This document shows positions 14,101 through 20,100 of a DNA stretch of 64,000 bases, piece by piece (positions within the stretch are counted from its first letter, which is position 1; every line of letters starts with the position of its first letter). A program made the translations under genes and the position numbers. Source of the DNA: Stomorhina lunata (Eukaryota > Arthropoda > Insecta > Diptera > Rhiniidae). The notes beneath the pieces are model-generated. The model was not told the DNA's origin, did no database searches, and saw only the letters and a list, made by a program, of their open reading frames with translations. Location: positions 26,585,827-26,649,826 of the forward strand of contig OW121744.1 in assembly GCA_933228675.1 (NCBI GenBank), in the 5' to 3' direction.

Positions 14101-17100
14101 AATTACCAGACATTGCCTAAAAAATACCAACATCTTAATAATTTTTTAATATCAATCAATTGCGTTTTAAATTTTGTTTCTATATAAATCAGCAGTTTTA
14201 GGATGACTCAGAAGTTTTAGGATGACTCAGAAGTTTTAAGATGACTCTAACGTTTTGGGATGACTTAACAGTTTTAGGATGAGTCAGGAGTTTTAGGATG
14301 ACTCAGAAGTTTTAAGATGACTCTAACGTTTTGTGATGACTTAACAGTTTTAGGATGAGTCAGCAGTTTTAGGATGACTCAGAAGTTTTAGTGGAATTAA
14401 TCATTAGTTTAAGGATCACTCAGCAGTTTTTGAATGACTCAATAATTTTAGGATGAGTCAGCAGTTTTAGTATAACTCAGAAGTTTTAGTAGAATGACTT
14501 AGCGATTTAAGGATGACTCAACAGTTTTGGGTGACTCAGAAGTTTTAGGATGACTCAGCAGTCTTAGGATGACTCAGCAGTTTTAGGATGACTCAGCAGT
14601 TTTAGGATTAGTCAACCGTTTTAGAATGACTCATCACAGTTTTAGTATGTGTCAGCAGTTTTAGGATGACCTAGAATTTTTTGGATAACTCAGCATTTTT
14701 AAGATGACCCAACAGTTTTAGGATGAGTCAGCAGTTGTAGGATGACTCAGCCATTTTAGGACGACTCAGCAGTTTTAGAATGACGTTGCATTTACACCCG
14801 AATTTCCAAAACTTCTTCTTATAGGATTAAAAGGTACTCGCTTTCCAAAATTTCAGCTCTCTAGCTTTGGCCGTTTGGGCTAGACGATGATCAATCAGTT
14901 AGTCAGTAGCGTTATAGTTTTATATATATAGTTTTGTCATTAGCCTCAATATCGATAATCTCTTCATCGGCACTAAATTTCTTTACAGCGAAAGTCGTCA
15001 TCCACACTTTAAAGTGGGTCCACTTGGGATTAAATCATGATGTCACCTTGAACAGAGCTTTCGCATAGGCAAATATTCATTCATGATTCTTTAGAGTCTC
15101 GAATATCTCGGACATCAAAAGTTATTGTGTGCACTTTTTTTAATGTTTTCGTCGGTAACTATTTTTATAATGTCATTAAAAATTCGAAAAAAGGTTATGG
15201 GAAGGATGATAGAGGAAGTAGAGTTCATTCCAAATACGACCAAAAACTGAATTTTCTCTGTTGTATCTTATGCGATTGACTTCACAATCGATCCCAAATA
15301 GATGAACTCTACATTTTCACCCTCTACTGTACGCGGTCATAGATCTCTAAAGTAGACTTTAAAACAACGCCCTATACATTAAAGTTTTATACCAATTTGT
15401 CAGTTGGAGTCATGTATACCTTGCACCTTTTTTGAAAAGCAAGAATCTTGAATGCTTCTTTCGATACCCGAAAAATGTGTTTAGTTCATCGAACGTCATC
15501 CCCAGGACATCAAAAGATTCAGATTCCTTAATAATGTATACAAATTGAGCAACATGTCCCTTCTTACGTTTATGTGTTAACTGATAGCATTGGGTTTTAC
15601 TAACGAAGCCATGTGGTCCGCTTATAATAACTATAGAAGTGCCATCTCTGAGAAAACTTAATACGAATCCAGATAATTTGTTTCCAATAGCAAAAGTAAA
15701 AAGTTTTGACAGGAGAGCTTCAAGCCACACTCTTTTGAACGCCTTGGAAACATATAATGTTGCAATTTTAGATGAAACGTTGATTATAACGTCCAAATTT
15801 GTCCGATAGTGAAGCTAGTAAATGTGAACCGACATGGTATAGCAGGTTACTCATCTGCCTAGCATACCAGAGGTCCCAAGTTCGATCCCTTGCCAGACCC
15901 ACTTGAAAAAAAATTAAAATTTTCAAAAAAAGCGTTCACCTCATAACTCAGCTAGTATTAGGCTATGTAAAACTTCTCTAACTAATTCATTTGCCGTTCG
16001 AAGCTCGAGTTAAAATGTAGGACCCTTTCAATAAGTCTAAAAATAGAATTGGATGCTGCTCATTGTCTGACAAAAGTACCCCTTGTTCCAATTGGAATGT
16101 CGTGGGAATTATGTTAGGTATGTAAAGCTAGTAAGTCTCCCATAGAGCAATTAAACCGAAATGTATGCTTACGCATAAGCGCACGGCGGATCATGTTACT
16201 TTGTCTGTACAAATGAATGGTGGAAATATCGATGAATTAGATGCTCTTGATGTTCTGGGCATGAGAGTTCAATTTGATGTCTGATGACTGGCCACATATT
16301 TCAAGTGTGGAAAGAAGCATTCAAGTGTCTTTCTAAAACGGTGTAAGAGATACTTCACTAAAACTGAAGTGGAATACAACTCTCATGTATGCGCCGGTGC
16401 TTCAAAGTCTTTTTTAAATTAGTGAGATAAGGTGCTTATTGGTGACAGTAGGATATCCAACACTATTGATCCATTGGAGCACCATTGCAATTTGGGTTGT
16501 GTCACACTGTTCTATTGTTACTACTTTGGAATATTGTCTAATAAAATCAGGAAACCCTTTCCTGAAACTCAAATTTGTTTAGGCAATACACGTCTATCTG
16601 TTAGATCTCATCCCTTCGTAGTTGGCCAGTAGACAGAACAACACACTACAGAGAAATTTGTTATTTTGCAGGCGTAGGCAGCCCTTACCACCAGAAGCCG
16701 AAGAATTTTTGTAATATTCGTAAATGCCATGATCGTAAATAAATTCGTGACAATAAGTACTAAAAGCATTCAATTGAAATTTGGATGTTATCGATGTCGG
16801 TTGGTGCCGCTTTGTTAAAGAAAATGCAAAAACAAAAAATTGACACATTTTTGGATACAAATATTTTTCTTTGGAAAATTTTTCGAAAAAAATTATTTTT
16901 TATAGAAAATTTTTCGATAAAAATATTTTTCTGTCAAAATTTTCGATAAAAATATTTTTCTGTCAAAATTTTCGATAAAAATTTTTTAAAAAAAAAAAAA
17001 TTTCTAAGAAAATATTTTCGATGCAAATATTTTTATAGAAAAATTTTTGATGAAAATATTTTTATAGAAAAATTTTTGATAAAAAAAAATTTTCTTTCGA

Positions 17101-20100
17101 AAAAATTTCTATAGAAAAATTTTTGATAAAAAAATTTTTATAGAAAAATTTTTGATAAAAAAATTTTCTATAGACAAATTTTTGATGAAAAAATTTTCTA
17201 TAGCCAAATTTTTGACAAAAAAAAATTTCTTTAGAAAAAATTTTGATAAAAAAATTTTCTATAGAAAAATTTTTGATAAAAAAATTTTCTTAAAAAGGTT
17301 TATCAAAATTTGGGACATCAAACATTTAATTAAAAAGTTTTACTGTAGTGTATTGCACTAAGAATCCCAATTTATTACAATTATTTATTATTGTAATAAA
17401 TAGTTTTTTGATAAAACCAAAAAATGTTGGTGGGGAAACCTTTCCTCGACGCGTTTCGATGGTTGGTTAGTCCATCTCATCAGGAGGATTATCCCTAATT
17501 CTAGACAGAGCGAAAACCTCACATTATGTATAATTTGAGGGACTGAATAAATACGAATTATTATTATTGTGTCCAACAAATATCAACATAAAGCGCAGAT
17601 TATCATCCGAACAGAAACACACAAACATTTTTCAGTTTTATCATTTCTTTATTTCCCACACTTTTGTTGTTGCTTTGTTGGCGACTAAGACAAAAGTGCT
17701 ATAAAGGGGGTTCAAAGAAAGATTTAAATAAACAAAAGTTTATTTTAAAGCTTGGCACATATGCAGCCGTATATTTATTAAAAAGGTTTATCAAAATTTG
17801 GGACATCAAACATTTAATTAAAAAGTTTTACTGTAGTGTATTGCACTAAGAATCCCAATTTATTACAATTATTTATTATTGTAATAAATAGTTTTTTGAT
17901 AAAACCAAAAAATGTTGGTGGGGAAACCTTTCCTCGACGCGTTTCGATGGTTGGTTAGTCCATCTCATCAGGAGGATTATCCCTAATTCTAGAAAAATTT
18001 TTGATAAAAAAATTTTCTATAGAAAAATTTTTGATAAAAAAATTTTCTATAGAAAAATTTTTGATAAAAAAATTTTCTATAGAAAAATTTTTGATAAAAA
18101 AATTTTCTATAGAAAAATTTTTGATAAAAAAATTTTCTATAGAAAAATTTTTGATAAAAAAATATTCTATAGAAATATTTTTGATAAAAAAATTTTGTAT
18201 AGAAAAATTTTTGATAAAAAAATGTTGTATAGATAAAAAAAAAAAAATTTAATAGAAAAATTTTTGATAAAAAAAAATTTTTATAGAAAAATTTTTGATA
18301 AAAAATTTTCTATAGAAATATTTTTGATAAAAAAAATTTTGTACAGAAAAGTTTTTGATAAAAAAAAAATTTTCTATAGAAAAATAGAAAAATATTAATA
18401 CCGAAAATTTTCAATTAAAATTTTTATACTGAAAAATTTTATATATAAAATTTTGTTTTTATATATATAATATTTTTTATAGAAACATTTTTGATAAAAA
18501 AATTTTCTATAGAAATATTTTTGATAAAAAAATTTTGTATAGAAAAGTTTTTGATAAAAAAAAATTTTCTATAGAAAAATAGAAAAATTTTAATACCGAA
18601 AATTTTCTATTAAAATTTTTATACTGAAAAATTTTATATATAAAATTTTTTTTTATATATATAATATTTTCTATAGAAAAATTTTTGATAAAAAAATTTT
18701 CTATAGAAATATTTTTGATAAAAAAATTTTGTATAGAGAAGTTTTTGATAAAAAAAAATTTTCTATAGAAAAATAGAAAAATTTTAGTACCGAAAATTTT
18801 CTATTAAAATTTTTATACTGAAAAATTTTATATATAAAATTTTTTTTTATATATATAATATTTTCTATAGAAAAATTTTTGATAAAAAAATTTTCTACAG
18901 AAAAATTTTTGATAAAAAAAATTTCTACAGAAAAGTTTTTGATAAAAAAAATTTTCTATAGAAATATTTTTGATAAAAAAATTTTCTACACAAAAATTAT
19001 TGATAAAAGATTTTTTATAGGAAAATTTTATTTAAAAAATATGCCATAGAAAAATTTTTGACAAAAACATTTTCTATAGGAACATTTTTGATAAAAAAAT
19101 TTTCTGTAAAAAAATTTTTGATAAAATAATTTTCTATAGAAAAATTTTTAATAAAAAAATTTTCTATAAAAAAATTTTTGATAAAAAAATTTTCTATAGA
19201 AAAATTTTTGATAAAAAAATTTTCTATAGAAATATTTTTTATAAAAAAATTTTCTACAGAAAAGTTTGTTTTCTATAGAAAAATTTTTAATAAAAAAATT
19301 TTCTATAAAAAAATTTTTGATAAAAAAATTTTCTATAGAAAAATTTTTGATAAAAAAATTTTCTATAGAAATATTTTTTATAAAAAAAAATTTCTACAGA
19401 AAAGTTTTTGATAAAAAAAAATTTCTATAGAAAATAAGAAAAATTATAGAAAAATTTTTAATAAAAAAATTTTCTATAAAAAAATTTTCTTTAGAAAAAT
19501 TTTTGATAAAAAAATTTTCTATAGAAAAATTTTTGATAAAAAAATTTTTTATAGGAAAATTTTTAATAAAAAGATATGCTATAGAAAAATTTTTGTTAAA
19601 AAAATGTTTATAGATATTTTTGATAAAAAAATTTTCTACAGAAAAATTGTTGATAAAAAATTTTTCATAGAAAAATGTTTGATAAAAAAATTTTCCATAG
19701 TAAAATTTTTGATAAAAAAATTTTCTATAGAAATATTTTTGATAAAAAATTTTTTTACAGAAAAATTTTTGATAAAAAATTTTTTACAGGAAAATTTTTA
19801 ATAAAAAAAAATATGCTATAGAAAAATTTTTGATAAAAAAAATTTCTATAGAAAAATTTTTGATAAAAAAATTTTCTAAAGAAAATTTTTTTATAAAAAT
19901 ATTTTAAAAAATGGATTGACAAACTTTTTTTTTTAAACATCAGAACTACACATTGAAAACATACCAATTTCGGTTAAAAGTATAAAAAACAGCAACTCTG
20001 CCAACTATTTTTTGTGCTGTTCTCTTTGAGCCGTTCTTTAGTTCTTTAGCCGTAGAGTTCGTATATTGAATTCTCATCCCAGAAATATAGGAAAGTTCAA

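Larger units (their letters stand above)
17290..17993 (-). mobile_element. Retrozyme/Penelope-like direct-repeat element with two hammerheads
   Basis: Two essentially identical direct repeats (17290-17505 and 17778-17993, offset exactly 488 bases) enclose 272 bp of different sequence, so the unit is a 488-bp monomer followed by a partial second copy. Each repeat contains a hammerhead ribozyme motif on the minus strand and a hairpin-forming TTACAATTATTTATT/ATTGTAATAA pair. Tandem units with type I hammerheads are characteristic of Penelope-like element terminal repeats and of animal retrozymes. No reverse transcriptase or GIY-YIG sequence is present, so the copy is non-autonomous. It interrupts an F2 array in intron 1, and the ribozyme strand is the sense strand of the EcKinase-like gene. 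Confidence 0.8.

Noticed and set aside
16594..16860. Minus-strand frame conserved with 23509-23745 (shared FSLTKRHQPT)
   Set aside because: Both are antisense shadows of the shared LINE 3' end, which has its own coding signature on the plus strand.
17290..17993. LTR retrotransposon interpretation of the direct repeats
   Set aside because: The repeats lack TG...CA ends, primer-binding and polypurine sites; hammerheads and tandem 488-bp layout fit a Penelope/retrozyme type better.
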